64,000 nt of DNA from Gordonia pseudamarae (GCF_025273675.1 NZ_CP045809.1:372001-436000), one strand, 5' to 3'. Shown: positions 54,000 to 62,701, numbered from the stretch's first letter. Program-made: numbers and translations. The notes: generated from the letters alone by a model not told the origin.

Positions 54000-54932
54000 T
54001 CACGAGGACGGGGCGGTGGGAATGGCGGGCAGGCCCGGCGGGGCGGCCAGGAACTTCGCACGCGATCCACCCACGGCGACGATCCCCACGATCGAACTCC
54101 ACACGAACATCGTCAGGTAGTCGACGATCTCCTCTGTGGTTCGGGTCTCTGTGGTTCGGGTCTCTGCGGTTCCGGTGCGCTCGGTCATCCACCAGTCGAC
54201 CGACCGGGTGACCGACCCGACCAGAGCGTGCGCCCACACCCCGACGCCGGAGGTGTCGGCGGCGCGTTCGGTCAGCCGCGCCGTGATCAGGACGGTGAGC
54301 AGTTCGGTGACCAGCTTCTCCGAGTCGGCGCTGATCATCGTGTCGCCGGACTGCGAGGTGAGGGTGAACCGGTATAGGTTCGGTTCGTCGGCGACCGCGC
54401 TGACGTACACCTCGATCACCGCTCTGGTCTGCGAGAACTCGTCGGGTTCGGAAAAGTTCTCGGGGTCTGTGGCATTTCCCGTCGCTTCGCTCGCCCCGGT
54501 GACATCCCCCGTCGCTTCGCTCGCCCCGGTGACATCCCCCGTCGCTTCGCTCGCCCCGGCGAGCGCCGCGGCCAGCCTGGGCAGGATGATCGATTCGAAG
54601 AACCGCGCGGCCATCGCCAGCCGAAGGTCGTTCTTGTCGGTGAAATATCGGTACAGCACGGTCTTGGACACACCCACATGACCGGCGATGTCATCCATGC
54701 CGACCTCGGCGCCGAGTTCGCGGATCGCGTCGATCGCGCCGTCGGTCAGTGCCGTGCGCCGGTCGACCCGATGCTGCTCCCAGCGCAGTTTGCGGCCGTC
54801 GGTATCGGCGCCCCGTTCGCCCCGGCCGTCGGCGATGGTAGCCGCCAGCGCCTGCTCGATGCCCCGCGTGAGTGCCCCGGCCGCGGATACTGCTGCGCGG
54901 GCCGCCGCTGCTGGACTGGGACGGGTGGCCAC
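54000..54932 (-). CDS. TetR-family regulator containing a three-unit in-frame minisatellite (Rv0472c-like)
   Basis: A 310-residue TetR protein. An N-terminal extension of 50 residues precedes the HTH (ALTDGAIDAIRELGAEVGMDDIAGHVGVSKTVLYRYFTDKNDLRLAM, residues about 60-106). Residues 125-154 are three copies of GASEATGDVT encoded by 30-bp repeats (54478-54560 on the plus strand), after the first ligand-domain helix. Relatives I recall lack them. It starts at GTG 54932, 19 bp from the divergent DUF445 gene, so it probably controls that gene, as in mycobacteria. Whether the repeat insertion alters function is unknown. Confidence 0.87.
   Translation of the reverse strand: MATRPSPAAAARAAVSAAGALTRGIEQALAATIADGRGERGADTDGRKLRWEQHRVDRRTALTDGAIDAIRELGAEVGMDDIAGHVGVSKTVLYRYFTDKNDLRLAMAARFFESIILPRLAAALAGASEATGDVTGASEATGDVTGASEATGNATDPENFSEPDEFSQTRAVIEVYVSAVADEPNLYRFTLTSQSGDTMISADSEKLVTELLTVLITARLTERAADTSGVGVWAHALVGSVTRSVDWWMTERTGTAETRTTETRTTEEIVDYLTMFVWSSIVGIVAVGGSRAKFLAAPPGLPAIPTAPSS
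54478..54560. repeat. GAGCGAAGCGACGGG minisatellite, locus 1 (30-bp units, inside TetR gene)
   Basis: Nearly three copies of a 30-bp unit built on CCCGTCGCTTCGCTCGCC (plus-strand sense), followed by CCGGTGACATC. On the coding (minus) strand the core reads GGCGAGCGAAGCGACGGG, translated AlaSerGluAlaThrGly. Confidence 0.95.
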
Positions 54933-54951
54933 GTGGCAAGCTTAGACTCCC

Positions 54952-56286
54952 GTGCGTAAGACTGGACGAATGCGGCCTGTACAGGATGTTCGCCCGGCGC
55001 CACCGTCGACGTCGTTTTCCTTCGGTGACAGCACTGCCGACGAACAGCGCCGGCGGGATCTGACGAAGATGAAGATCATCGCGACGAGCTGCCTGGTCGT
55101 CGCCGCCGTCATCTACCTGTTCACCCGGTACCTCGAACACCGCGACGGCCAGGACGTCGCGTCCTGGGTGGGCTATGTGCGCGCGGCGTCGGAGGCCGGG
55201 ATGGTGGGTGCGCTCGCCGACTGGTTCGCGGTGACCGCCCTGTTCCGGCATCCGCTGGGCCTGCCGATCCCGCACACCGCGCTGATCCGCAAGAAGAAGG
55301 ACGACATCGGGGACCAACTCGGCGGGTTCATCGAGGACAACTTCATGACACCCGCGGTGATCGAGGATCGGGCGTACACGATGGAGCTGCCGCGGCGGCT
55401 GTCGACCTGGGTGGCCGACCCCGCCAACTCCCAGCGGATCTCCGACGAGGTGGCCCGGGGGTTCTCCCTGGCATCGGAGATGTTGCGCGACGAGGACGTG
55501 GAACGGCTGATCACCCACGCCATCAGATGGGCCGGCGAACCGCAGTGGGCGGCGCCGCTGGGCCGCGTGCTGGAACAGCTGATCGCCGAGGACCGGCTGG
55601 AGCCGGTGTTCCAGTTGGCCTGCGACAGGGCACACGACTGGGCGCTGGGCAGTCAGGGACTGATCGACCGGATCGTCGACGAGGACGTGGGTCCGGCATG
55701 GAAGCCGAAGTTCGTCAACACCCTGCTGGGCGACCGGATCTACCGGGAACTGGTCGACTTCACCTACAAGGTGCGGGCCGATCCCGGGCATCAGGTCCGG
55801 CGGTCGATGCACACCTTCGTCCGCGGATTCGCCGACGACCTCCAGCACGATCCCGAGATGATCGCCCGGTTCGAGACCATCAAGAACGAGCTGCTCGGCC
55901 GCGACGAGGTGGGCAACGCGGCATCGACGGCGTGGAAGACCGGCAAGGCGGTCATCGAGCAGATGCTCGACGATCCGAACAGCACCCTGCGGAACTCGCT
56001 GGCCGAGGCCGTCGTCCAGCTGGGTGTGCGGGTCCGCGACGATCGGCCGCTGCAGGAAAAGATGAACGGCTGGGTGGCGCGTTCGGCCAAACACGTCGCC
56101 GAGAACTACTCGCGCGAGATCATCTCGGTGATCACCGAAACCGTTCGCGGCTGGGACGCCGAGGAGACCAGTCGCAAGATCGAACTCCAGGTGGGCAGGG
56201 ACCTGCAGTTCATCCGGATCAACGGCACCGTGGTCGGGTCGCTGGCCGGGCTCGCGATCTACACGGTGTCGGTGCTGATCTTCTGA
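54952..56286 (+). CDS. DUF445-family membrane protein (Rv0473-like)
   Basis: A 444-residue protein with a hydrophobic N-terminal segment (MKIIATSCLVVAAVIYLFTRYL), then the conserved DUF445 block VGALADWFAVTALFRHPLGLPIPHTALIRKKKDDIGDQLGGFIEDNFM, a long helical region, and a final membrane helix GSLAGLAIYTVSVLIF. The large domain is thus anchored at both ends. Function is unknown; the family often sits near envelope genes. The start is GTG 54952, with ATG 54970 possible. Confidence 0.88.
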   Translation: MRKTGRMRPVQDVRPAPPSTSFSFGDSTADEQRRRDLTKMKIIATSCLVVAAVIYLFTRYLEHRDGQDVASWVGYVRAASEAGMVGALADWFAVTALFRHPLGLPIPHTALIRKKKDDIGDQLGGFIEDNFMTPAVIEDRAYTMELPRRLSTWVADPANSQRISDEVARGFSLASEMLRDEDVERLITHAIRWAGEPQWAAPLGRVLEQLIAEDRLEPVFQLACDRAHDWALGSQGLIDRIVDEDVGPAWKPKFVNTLLGDRIYRELVDFTYKVRADPGHQVRRSMHTFVRGFADDLQHDPEMIARFETIKNELLGRDEVGNAASTAWKTGKAVIEQMLDDPNSTLRNSLAEAVVQLGVRVRDDRPLQEKMNGWVARSAKHVAENYSREIISVITETVRGWDAEETSRKIELQVGRDLQFIRINGTVVGSLAGLAIYTVSVLIF

Positions 56287-56355
56287 TCCGGGAACAGGTG
56301 CGGCCGAGTGTGATCGGGTAGGGGGATGACGGAGTCGTTGAGCCACGTCACCGCT

Positions 56356-56372
56356 GCTTGCATTTGCTAGCA
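56356..56372. promoter_or_regulatory. Copy of the hbhA operator in front of the XRE gene
   Basis: GCTTGCATTTGCTAGCA, a 17-bp exact match to 52151-52167. TTGCAT can serve as -35, with GATACT at 56381 (17-bp spacer) as -10. It is 38 bp before the GTG at 56411. Confidence 0.65.
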
Positions 56373-56410
56373 CTCCTGCGGATACTGGAGCGTGCGATGA
56401 GAAAGCGAGC

Positions 56411-56947
56411 GTGAGGGCAGTGGCAACGGACGACCCGGCCATCTCGGCGGACGACAGCGGCGACACCGCCGACGGATGTGTTCTGCCGCCCGCCGACGGT
56501 ACGTCCGGTCCGGTCGATGCCGTCGCGCACGCCGCCCAGGACGCCGTCAGCCACGCCGCCCAGGACATCGGCACCTTCATCCGTTCCCAGCGGGTCGCCG
56601 CCCAGGTATCGCTGCGGCAGCTCGCCGAACGCGCCGGGGTGTCCAACCCGTACCTGAGCCAGATCGAACGCGGCCTGCGCAAGCCGTCGGCCGACGTACT
56701 AGCGCAGATCGCCAAAGGGCTGAGGTTGTCCGCGGAGGTGCTCTACGTCCGTGCCGGAATCCTGGAGGAGCGCCCGGCCAGTCCGGTCCGCGACGCACTG
56801 ATCGCCGACGACGCGATCAGCGAGCGGCAGAAGCAGATGCTGCTGGAGATCTACGAATCATTCCGCAAGGAGAACGCCGAAACAGCGCAGACCGAACTCG
56901 CATCGCGGGAGACACAACCCGACCTACGAGGAAGAGACACCCCATGA
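56411..56947 (+). CDS. XRE-family transcriptional regulator (Rv0474-like)
   Basis: A 178-residue regulator. An acidic N-terminal stretch of 50 residues precedes the XRE HTH (IGTFIRSQRVAAQVSLRQLAERAGVSNPYLSQIERGLRKPSADVLAQIAKGL, about 56-107). Its C-terminal half is helical. GTG 56411 is used; GTG 56420 is a possible start. The stop overlaps the ATG of the second HBHA-like gene. Since an identical 17-bp site precedes both this gene and hbhA, it probably regulates both and itself. The M. tuberculosis relative Rv0474 is reported as a copper-responsive regulator, but metal binding is not visible here. Confidence 0.85.
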   Translation: MRAVATDDPAISADDSGDTADGCVLPPADGTSGPVDAVAHAAQDAVSHAAQDIGTFIRSQRVAAQVSLRQLAERAGVSNPYLSQIERGLRKPSADVLAQIAKGLRLSAEVLYVRAGILEERPASPVRDALIADDAISERQKQMLLEIYESFRKENAETAQTELASRETQPDLRGRDTP

Positions 56948-58038
56948 CCGACAATCGACTGACCGCCGCCTTCGGTCAGGTGGCCGACATCGTTGAACAA
57001 CTGCGCGACAGAGGCGAGGCCGTCGGCGAGCAGGTCGCCGACCGGCTCTCGTCCGGTGTCGAGGACGCGAAGGGAAACGCACAGACCCGGCTCGAAGCGG
57101 CGCAGGCAGCCTTCGATGATGCGGTGTCCCAGGCGCTGGCCCGCTTCGACAAGGCCAAGGACAAACTGTCGGTGGAACTGCCCGAGGAGTTGGAGGACCT
57201 GCGCGCCAGGTTCTCGCCCGAGGAACTGCGCAAGGTCGCCGAAGCCTATCTCGGTGTGGCCACGGCCATCCTCAAGGCGCTGCAGGAACGTGCCGCGACG
57301 CTGGGGCTACCGGTACCGGCGGGCGACGAGACCGCCGCCGCGACGGGCCCCGACAAGCCGCAGGTGCGCAGGTCCGCACCGGTGAAGAAGCCGGGTTCGG
57401 TGAAGAAGCCGGTGGCGGCGCAGGAGCCCGCCCCGGCGAAGGGATCGGTTCCGGTCACGTCCACCGCCGCGAAGAAGGCGACCCCGGTGAAGTCTGCCCC
57501 GGTTAAATCGGCCCCGGCGCGCAAGGCCGCTGCCGTGAAGAAGGCGGCACCGGCGACGAAGACGACACCGGCGAAGAAGACGGCACCGGCGACGAAGACG
57601 GCACCGGCGAAGAAGACCGCACCGGCGAAGAAGACCACAGAGGGGGCCAGGACGGCGGCCGCCAAGAAGACGGTGGCCAAGAAGACGCCCAGCAAGACGG
57701 TGCCCAGCAAGACGGTGCCAAGCAACACCACGGCCGCGACGACGACCACTGCGGCCAAGAAGACTGTGGTCAAGAAGGCGGCGGTCAAGAAGGCGGCGGT
57801 CAAGAAGGCGGCGGTCAAGAACACAGCGGTCAAGAGGACTGCGGCCAAGAAGACGCCTGCGAGCAGCACTGCGGCCGCAACGGCCGCAGGCGCCAAGAAG
57901 GCGGCTGCGGCGAAGAAGACCGCCGGCGCCCAGAAGGCCACGCCGGTGAAGAAGACAACCGCCACTTCCACGTCGGCCACCACCAAGGCCACTGCCGCGG
58001 CACGTAGATCCACGCAGGCCAAGAAGGCGGCGGAGTAG
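56944..58038 (+). CDS. HBHA-like protein with long histone-H1-like tail
   Basis: A 364-residue protein. The first 120 residues are an HBHA-type coiled-coil (FGQVADIVEQLRDRGEAV to SPEELRKVAEAYLGVATAILKAL). The remaining 240 or so residues are Lys/Ala/Thr/Pro repeats (KKAAVKKAAVKKAAVK, TAPAKKTAPAKK), much longer than the HBHA tail and resembling histone H1 or Hc-like nucleoid proteins. This domain order (HBHA core plus H1 tail) is why M. tuberculosis HBHA itself may bind DNA. ATG 56944 overlaps the XRE stop, so the two are co-expressed. The tail is likely post-translationally methylated. Confidence 0.82.
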   Translation: MTDNRLTAAFGQVADIVEQLRDRGEAVGEQVADRLSSGVEDAKGNAQTRLEAAQAAFDDAVSQALARFDKAKDKLSVELPEELEDLRARFSPEELRKVAEAYLGVATAILKALQERAATLGLPVPAGDETAAATGPDKPQVRRSAPVKKPGSVKKPVAAQEPAPAKGSVPVTSTAAKKATPVKSAPVKSAPARKAAAVKKAAPATKTTPAKKTAPATKTAPAKKTAPAKKTTEGARTAAAKKTVAKKTPSKTVPSKTVPSNTTAATTTTAAKKTVVKKAAVKKAAVKKAAVKNTAVKRTAAKKTPASSTAAATAAGAKKAAAAKKTAGAQKATPVKKTTATSTSATTKATAAARRSTQAKKAAE

Positions 58039-58080
58039 CGTTCGCGCGGTGTCCGCGTCCGGACACCCTAGAGTGGAACC

Positions 58081-58392
58081 GTGACTATCGCATCGTTCCT
58101 CGACTACGGCCGCAATCTCGTTCTGCTGGTGATCACCGTCGCCGCCGGGCTCGGCGCGGCTCTGGCGCTGGTGCACGCCGCGCTGCAGCGCCCCGACGCG
58201 TTCCCCGCCGTCGACCGTCAGAGCAAGGTGTTCTGGGTGTCGATCCTGGCCGCGGCCACCCTGTTCATCTGGTTGTTCGGTGCCATCGGGATGCTCGGAC
58301 TGATCGGGGTCGTGGCGATGCTCGTCTATCTCGTCGATGTGCGGCCCCGGGTCGATGCCATTCAGGGCAAGTCCTGGTTCAGCAAGCGGTAA
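58081..58392 (+). CDS. DUF2516-family membrane protein (Rv0476-like)
   Basis: A 103-residue protein with three hydrophobic segments (LVLLVITVAAGLGAALALVHAAL, VFWVSILAAATLFIWLFGAIGMLG, and VVAMLVYLVDVRPRV). The final DVRP motif fits DUF2516. Function is unknown. It starts at GTG 58081 and follows the HBHA-like gene as in the mycobacterial hbhA region. Confidence 0.82.
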   Translation: MTIASFLDYGRNLVLLVITVAAGLGAALALVHAALQRPDAFPAVDRQSKVFWVSILAAATLFIWLFGAIGMLGLIGVVAMLVYLVDVRPRVDAIQGKSWFSKR

Positions 58393-58457
58393 TCCGCCCC
58401 CGAACGCGGGTGTCGGGGGATATACGGAGTGGTCGACGGAAAGGCGAGGTGCGCGCG

Positions 58458-59300
58458 GTGCCCGAGTATCGGATCAACGATCTGGCGAAGAAAGCGGATG
58501 TGAGCGTCCGCAACATTCGCGTCTATCAGGATCGCGGTCTGCTGCCCTCGCCGACGATTCGTGGCCGGACCGGCTGGTACTCCGACGAACATCTCGTCCG
58601 GCTGCAACTGATCTCGCGGATGCTCGAACGCGGCTACACCTTCGCTACCATCAGCGAGTTGCTGCACGCCGCCCACCACGGGATGCGGGTGGAACAGGTC
58701 TTGCGGGCCACGCCCAAGTCGGGTCGTTTTCGCAACTTCAAACGAGCCGCCACCATCACGATCACCGAATTGCGCAACAGCCTCGGCGCCAGCGACCGGA
58801 CCATCGCGCTCAGCCAGAAGCTGGGTCTGCTGACCAAGGACGGCGCGCACTATGCCATCCGCAACCCCGAGGTGCTTGAAGGGGCCGAGGCGCTGGTCAA
58901 GAGAGGTATCGAGATCGACGTGCTGCTCGATCGCTGGGTGCGCGTGCAGGACGATCTCGCCGACGTCGCCAAGAGCTTCGTCTCCATCATCACCGACAAG
59001 TACGTCAACGAGAACCTGCCCAATCTCGGCGACAAGGCGGTCAGCGAGATGGCGGAACTGATTCAGACCGTCCGGCCGATGGCACACGACATCGTCGAGA
59101 CCACCTTCCGCAAGGCTCTCGACGAACAGATCTCCAAGGCCATCGGCGAGGCATCGACCTACTTCGATGTGTCGCAGGTGCAGGTCGATGACGCCGACGA
59201 ACGATCCGCCGGGAACATCGATGCGGAGGCGAGGGCACGCGGGGACGCGGCGGTCGGGGACACCGGGACGGCCGCCGAATCGGACACCGCGTCAACATAA
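58458..59300 (+). CDS. MerR-family transcriptional regulator
   Basis: A 280-residue regulator. N-terminal MerR HTH: YRINDLAKKADVSVRNIRVYQDRGLLPSPTIRGRTGWY, then LVRLQLISRMLERGYTFATISELL. The remaining 200 residues form a helical effector domain of unknown ligand and an acidic disordered tail. GTG 58458 with AAGGCGAGG upstream is used. In this region M. tuberculosis has other genes, so its presence here may be lineage-specific. Confidence 0.85.
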   Translation: MPEYRINDLAKKADVSVRNIRVYQDRGLLPSPTIRGRTGWYSDEHLVRLQLISRMLERGYTFATISELLHAAHHGMRVEQVLRATPKSGRFRNFKRAATITITELRNSLGASDRTIALSQKLGLLTKDGAHYAIRNPEVLEGAEALVKRGIEIDVLLDRWVRVQDDLADVAKSFVSIITDKYVNENLPNLGDKAVSEMAELIQTVRPMAHDIVETTFRKALDEQISKAIGEASTYFDVSQVQVDDADERSAGNIDAEARARGDAAVGDTGTAAESDTAST

Positions 59301-59491
59301 CGCCGGGACAAGGTCCACACAATGCCAGGACAATGATGTGGAGATGATGGGGAACCGAGTGATCCGCCGGCGCGGAGCAACCGCGCTCACGGGTGCGATG
59401 GGACGGTGGGTGTGACGGCAGGCATCGGCCTGCTCGTCGGCACGATGTTCCGTGACGTGCCGTGGTTGCCGTCGTGACCGCTGGGCCGATG

Positions 59492-60556
59492 TCAGAGCCG
59501 GCAGCCCACGAGGACCGGCTCGGGGTGCAGGTCGACGCCGAAGGTATCGAACACGCCGGCCCGGACCTCGCGGGCGAGCTCCAGGAGTTCCTCCGTAGTG
59601 GCCGATCCGCGATTGGTCAGCGCCAGAGTGTGTTTCGTCGACAGCCGGGCGGCGCTGTCGTCGCCCGGGTAGCCCTTGGCGAAACCTGCGCGTTCGATCA
59701 GCCAGCCCGCGGACAGCTTCACCGTGCCGTCGGGTGCCGGGTATTGCGGGATGGTGACCTCCTGGCCGACCCGGGCGACGATCCGGTTCAGGATCTGCGG
59801 AAGTTTCGCGGTGTCGATGATGGGGTTGGTGAAAAAGGAACCGGCGCTCCAGGTGTCGTGGTCGTCGGGATCGAGGACCATGCCCTTGCCCGCGCGCAAC
59901 GACAACACGGTGGTTCGGACGTCGGCCGCGTCGGCGTGCCCGCCGGCGTCGACGCCGAGCGCGGCGAACAACTCCCGGTAGCGCAGCGGCCGGCTGGTGC
60001 GGTCGGGGCTCAGCCAGAATGACACCGAGATAACCACTTTGTCGTCACGATACTTGAGAATGCTGCTGCGGTAACCGAGTTCGAGGTCGGCGGGGTGCAG
60101 GGTGCGGACGGTACGCGTGCGGCGGTCGTAGACGTCGACCGAGCGCAGGACATCGGCCACCTCCACCCCGTAGGCGCCGACATTCTGCACCGGGGTCGCA
60201 CCGGTGGAACCGGGGATCCCGGACAGGCATTCGAGCCCGCCGAATCCGTTCTCGATGGTCGCCGCGACCAGCGCATCCCATTCCAGGCCCGCGTCGGCGG
60301 CAACGAACGGGGTGCCCGACTCCTCCCCGAATTCGAATCCGGAACTCTGGATGACCACCGCGGTACCGGCAAAACCGTCGTCGCCGATCACCAGGTTGGA
60401 GCCGCCGCCGACGATCAGTATCGGGGTGTGCGCGCCGTCGAGCGCACCCAGCGTGGCCACGAGCGAGTCGGTGTCGGCGCAGCGCACCACAGACCGGGCC
60501 GGGCCACCCAGACGCAGTGTGGTCAGCCCGGACAGGAGCAGCGAGGTATCGGTCAC
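59492..60556 (-). CDS. murB: UDP-N-acetylenolpyruvoylglucosamine reductase (MurB)
   Basis: A 354-residue FAD/NADPH enzyme that completes UDP-N-acetylmuramic acid synthesis for peptidoglycan. FAD-domain motifs TTLRLGGPARSVVRC, IVGGGSNLVIGDDGF and SGIPGSTGATPVQNVGAYG are present, with the catalytic Arg in LGYRSSILK, Ser in SAGSFFTNP and the C-terminal Glu in DLHPEPVLVG. Start is GTG 60556. Rv0482 (murB) occupies the same place in M. tuberculosis. Confidence 0.96.
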   Translation of the reverse strand: MTDTSLLLSGLTTLRLGGPARSVVRCADTDSLVATLGALDGAHTPILIVGGGSNLVIGDDGFAGTAVVIQSSGFEFGEESGTPFVAADAGLEWDALVAATIENGFGGLECLSGIPGSTGATPVQNVGAYGVEVADVLRSVDVYDRRTRTVRTLHPADLELGYRSSILKYRDDKVVISVSFWLSPDRTSRPLRYRELFAALGVDAGGHADAADVRTTVLSLRAGKGMVLDPDDHDTWSAGSFFTNPIIDTAKLPQILNRIVARVGQEVTIPQYPAPDGTVKLSAGWLIERAGFAKGYPGDDSAARLSTKHTLALTNRGSATTEELLELAREVRAGVFDTFGVDLHPEPVLVGCRL

Positions 60557-60602
60557 GAGATATCAGCGTAGTGACCGGTGGCCGGGCGGTACGGTTGCGG
60601 CC

Positions 60603-61100
60603 ATGGCCAGCAGGTTCGAATATTCCGTCGCATACCCTTTCTCCACCGGTCGACTGTGGGAACTCGTCTCCGCCGAGAACTACTGGGCCGATCTGATCCG
60701 GGCGATCAACGGAGACCGCGGCAGCCTGGACGAGTTCGCCCGCGACGGTGATGCGGTCACCGTAGTGATGACCCAGTGCATCCCCGAGGCCGCGTTGCCC
60801 TCGATCGTGACCAAGGTCCGGCCGGGCGACCTGAAGATCCCGCGACGTCTGGACCTCACCTACGCCGGCGGCACGATCATCGGAAACGCCACCGCCGGCG
60901 TGTCGGGGGTGTCCGCGAGTATCACCGCCACCCAGACCACGTCGGGGGAGCAGGCCTCGACGCTGTACCGCGGCGAGATCAAGGTCGGCGTACCGCTTGT
61001 CGGCGGCAAGATCGAGAAGATCCTCCAGGGCGAGCTGGTGTCGCTGTTCGACGCCGAACGGGACACGACCGTCGACTGGGAACGCGCGAACGGTCAGTAG
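60603..61100 (+). CDS. DUF2505-family protein, copy 1
   Basis: A 165-residue SRPBCC-superfamily DUF2505 protein: FEYSVAYPFSTGRLWELVSAENYW at the start, VTVVMTQCIPEAALPSIVTKVRPGD in the middle, and VGVPLVGGKIEKILQGELVSLFDAE at the end. Probably a lipid- or ligand-binding fold. ATG 60603, divergent from murB. An array of 29-bp repeats separates it from the second copy. Confidence 0.87.
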   Translation: MASRFEYSVAYPFSTGRLWELVSAENYWADLIRAINGDRGSLDEFARDGDAVTVVMTQCIPEAALPSIVTKVRPGDLKIPRRLDLTYAGGTIIGNATAGVSGVSASITATQTTSGEQASTLYRGEIKVGVPLVGGKIEKILQGELVSLFDAERDTTVDWERANGQ

Positions 61101-61109
61101 ATCGGGTAC

Positions 61110-61217
61110 GGGGCGAGCGAAGCGACGGGAAGTGATACGGGGCGAGCGAAGCGACGGGAAGTGATACGGGGCGAGCGAAGCGACGGGAAGTGATACGGGG
61201 CGAGCGGAGCGACGGGG
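61110..61217. repeat. GAGCGAAGCGACGGG minisatellite, locus 2 (29-bp units, intergenic)
   Basis: Four units start at 61110, 61139, 61168 and 61197: GGGGCGAGCGAAGCGACGGG followed by AAGTGATAC. The length of 29 would break a reading frame; it lies between two genes. Confidence 0.95.
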
Positions 61218-61241
61218 GCCGTCACCGGTAGCCTGAATCGC

Positions 61242-61751
61242 ATGGCAAGACGGCTCAGCTACTCGGCGCGATTCCCGTATCCGGCCGAACAGGTCTATCA
61301 GGCGCAGAGCACGGCGCGGTACTGGGACGAGATGATGGCGGGGTTCGAGATGTTCTCGCCCAAGTGCGAGGTCGTCGAGTTCACCAGCGATGATTTGGGG
61401 CTCAAGGCTGTCCTGCGGCAGACCATCGGCCGTGACCAGTTGCCGCCGATCGCGCAGACCGTGCTCAAGAAGGACATGGTCATCACCCGTGAGGAGTCGC
61501 TCGGGATCTTCGACGCGGGCATCACCAAGGGTGACTACACCGCGTCCATCCAGGCCGGGCCGGGCAGTCTCAAGGGCTGGCAGGAGTTGTTCCCCACCGA
61601 TACCGGCTGCACCCTGCGCAAGACCACCGAGGTCAAAGTCTTTGTGCCGTTCATCGCGAGCAAGCTCGAACAGTTGATGCTGGTCAACCTTGTCGACCTG
61701 TTCCGCGCGGAGGCCGCCTACGCCAAGGACTGGATCGCCAAGAACGCGTGA
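61242..61751 (+). CDS. DUF2505-family protein, copy 2
   Basis: A 169-residue paralogue of the gene at 60603: YSARFPYPAEQVYQAQSTARYWDEMMAG, LPPIAQTVLKKDMVITREE, VFVPFIASKLEQLMLVNLVDLFRAE. Both keep the same layout, so the pair probably arose by tandem duplication. Repeats of the minisatellite family follow its stop codon. Confidence 0.87.
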   Translation: MARRLSYSARFPYPAEQVYQAQSTARYWDEMMAGFEMFSPKCEVVEFTSDDLGLKAVLRQTIGRDQLPPIAQTVLKKDMVITREESLGIFDAGITKGDYTASIQAGPGSLKGWQELFPTDTGCTLRKTTEVKVFVPFIASKLEQLMLVNLVDLFRAEAAYAKDWIAKNA

Positions 61752-61755
61752 CCAG

Positions 61756-61857
61756 GCGAGCGGAGCGACGGGGGAGATCGGCGCGAGCGGAGCGACGGGG
61801 GAGATCGGCGCGAGCGGAGCGACGGGGGAGATCGGCGCGAGCGGAGCGACGGGGGAG
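61756..61857. repeat. GAGCGAAGCGACGGG minisatellite, locus 3 (27-bp units, before methyltransferase gene)
   Basis: Units start at 61756, 61783, 61810 and 61837: GCGAGCGGAGCGACGGGGGAGATCGGC. The frame of the methyltransferase is open through it and would read GATGEIGAS repeats, but no start codon is evident upstream. Confidence 0.95.
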
Positions 61858-62649
61858 ATGACAGCGGGCCGGCGGCGTGTGTCGGGCCGGATCACCCGGG
61901 GCACCACGAACATCAACCGGCTGCGCCGTGTCGATCGATGGATGGCGCACCGCCCGGAGATCGCGACCGCGCTGACCCGGGTGCCGCGTCCGCTGGTCGT
62001 CGACCTCGGTTACGGTGCCCGGCCGGACACCGCGGTCGAGATGGCCGGCCGGTTAAGGGGAGTGGCACCCGACCTGGAGATGGTGGGACTGGAGATCGAC
62101 CCCGCCCGTATCGTCGAACCACGCGACGGGGTGCGGTTCGCGCTCGGTGGTTTCGAACTGGCCGGGCTGCGGCCCACCCTGGTGCGGGCGTTCAACGTGC
62201 TCCGGCAGTACGACGAGGATGAGGTCGGGGCGGCGTGGGCGCAGATGCGGTCCGCGCTCGCGCCGGGTGGGCTGATCGTCGAAGGCACCTGCGACGAGAT
62301 CGGGCGCCGCTGCTCCTGGGTGTTGCTCGATGCGCGCGGGCCGCGTTCGCTCACCTTCAGCTGGTCCCCCGCGCATACCGGATACCCCTCGGAGTTGGCC
62401 GAACGCCTGCCCAAGGTGCTGATCCATCACAATGTGCCGGGCGAACCGATCCACGAACTGTTCGCCGCCGCCGACCGGTGCTGGGATATCGCGGCCGGTC
62501 ACGCACCGTTCGGGCCGCGGATCAGGTGGCGGCAGGCGCTGATACTGCTGCGGGAGTCGGGGGTTCGGGTGGAGATCGGGCGGCGGCCGACGAGGGACAA
62601 TCTGCTCACCGTACCGTGGGATGTGGTCGCCGGTCGTCCGGTTCGGTGA
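61858..62649 (+). CDS. Class I SAM-dependent methyltransferase-like protein
   Basis: A 263-residue protein with VVDLGYGARPDTAVEMAGRLRG (motif I-like), MVGLEIDPARI (motif II), and ALAPGGLIVEGTCDEIGRRCSW. The SAM motif DLGYGARP is relaxed from the usual DxGxGxG, so it may be a divergent or inactive member. ATG 61858 follows a GGGGGAG with almost no spacing. The frame is open upstream through the minisatellite without an obvious start, so the true N-terminus is uncertain. Confidence 0.72.
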   Translation: MTAGRRRVSGRITRGTTNINRLRRVDRWMAHRPEIATALTRVPRPLVVDLGYGARPDTAVEMAGRLRGVAPDLEMVGLEIDPARIVEPRDGVRFALGGFELAGLRPTLVRAFNVLRQYDEDEVGAAWAQMRSALAPGGLIVEGTCDEIGRRCSWVLLDARGPRSLTFSWSPAHTGYPSELAERLPKVLIHHNVPGEPIHELFAAADRCWDIAAGHAPFGPRIRWRQALILLRESGVRVEIGRRPTRDNLLTVPWDVVAGRPVR

Positions 62650-62701
62650 CCTCCTCCACCTCATGGTGGGCGGCCGTGGCAGGTGGACCTATCCTGTGTC
62701 C

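Noticed and set aside
54478..54560. Possible CRISPR array from 30-bp repeats
   Set aside because: Units are directly abutting with no unique spacers, sit inside genes, and there is no cas gene in the window.
54691..56715. 674-codon antisense frame over the DUF445 and XRE genes
   Set aside because: Low-complexity shadow spanning two well-supported genes.
59301..59491. Small gene between the MerR and murB genes
   Set aside because: The open frames here have no RBS and poor codon pattern, and the two genes converge across this gap.
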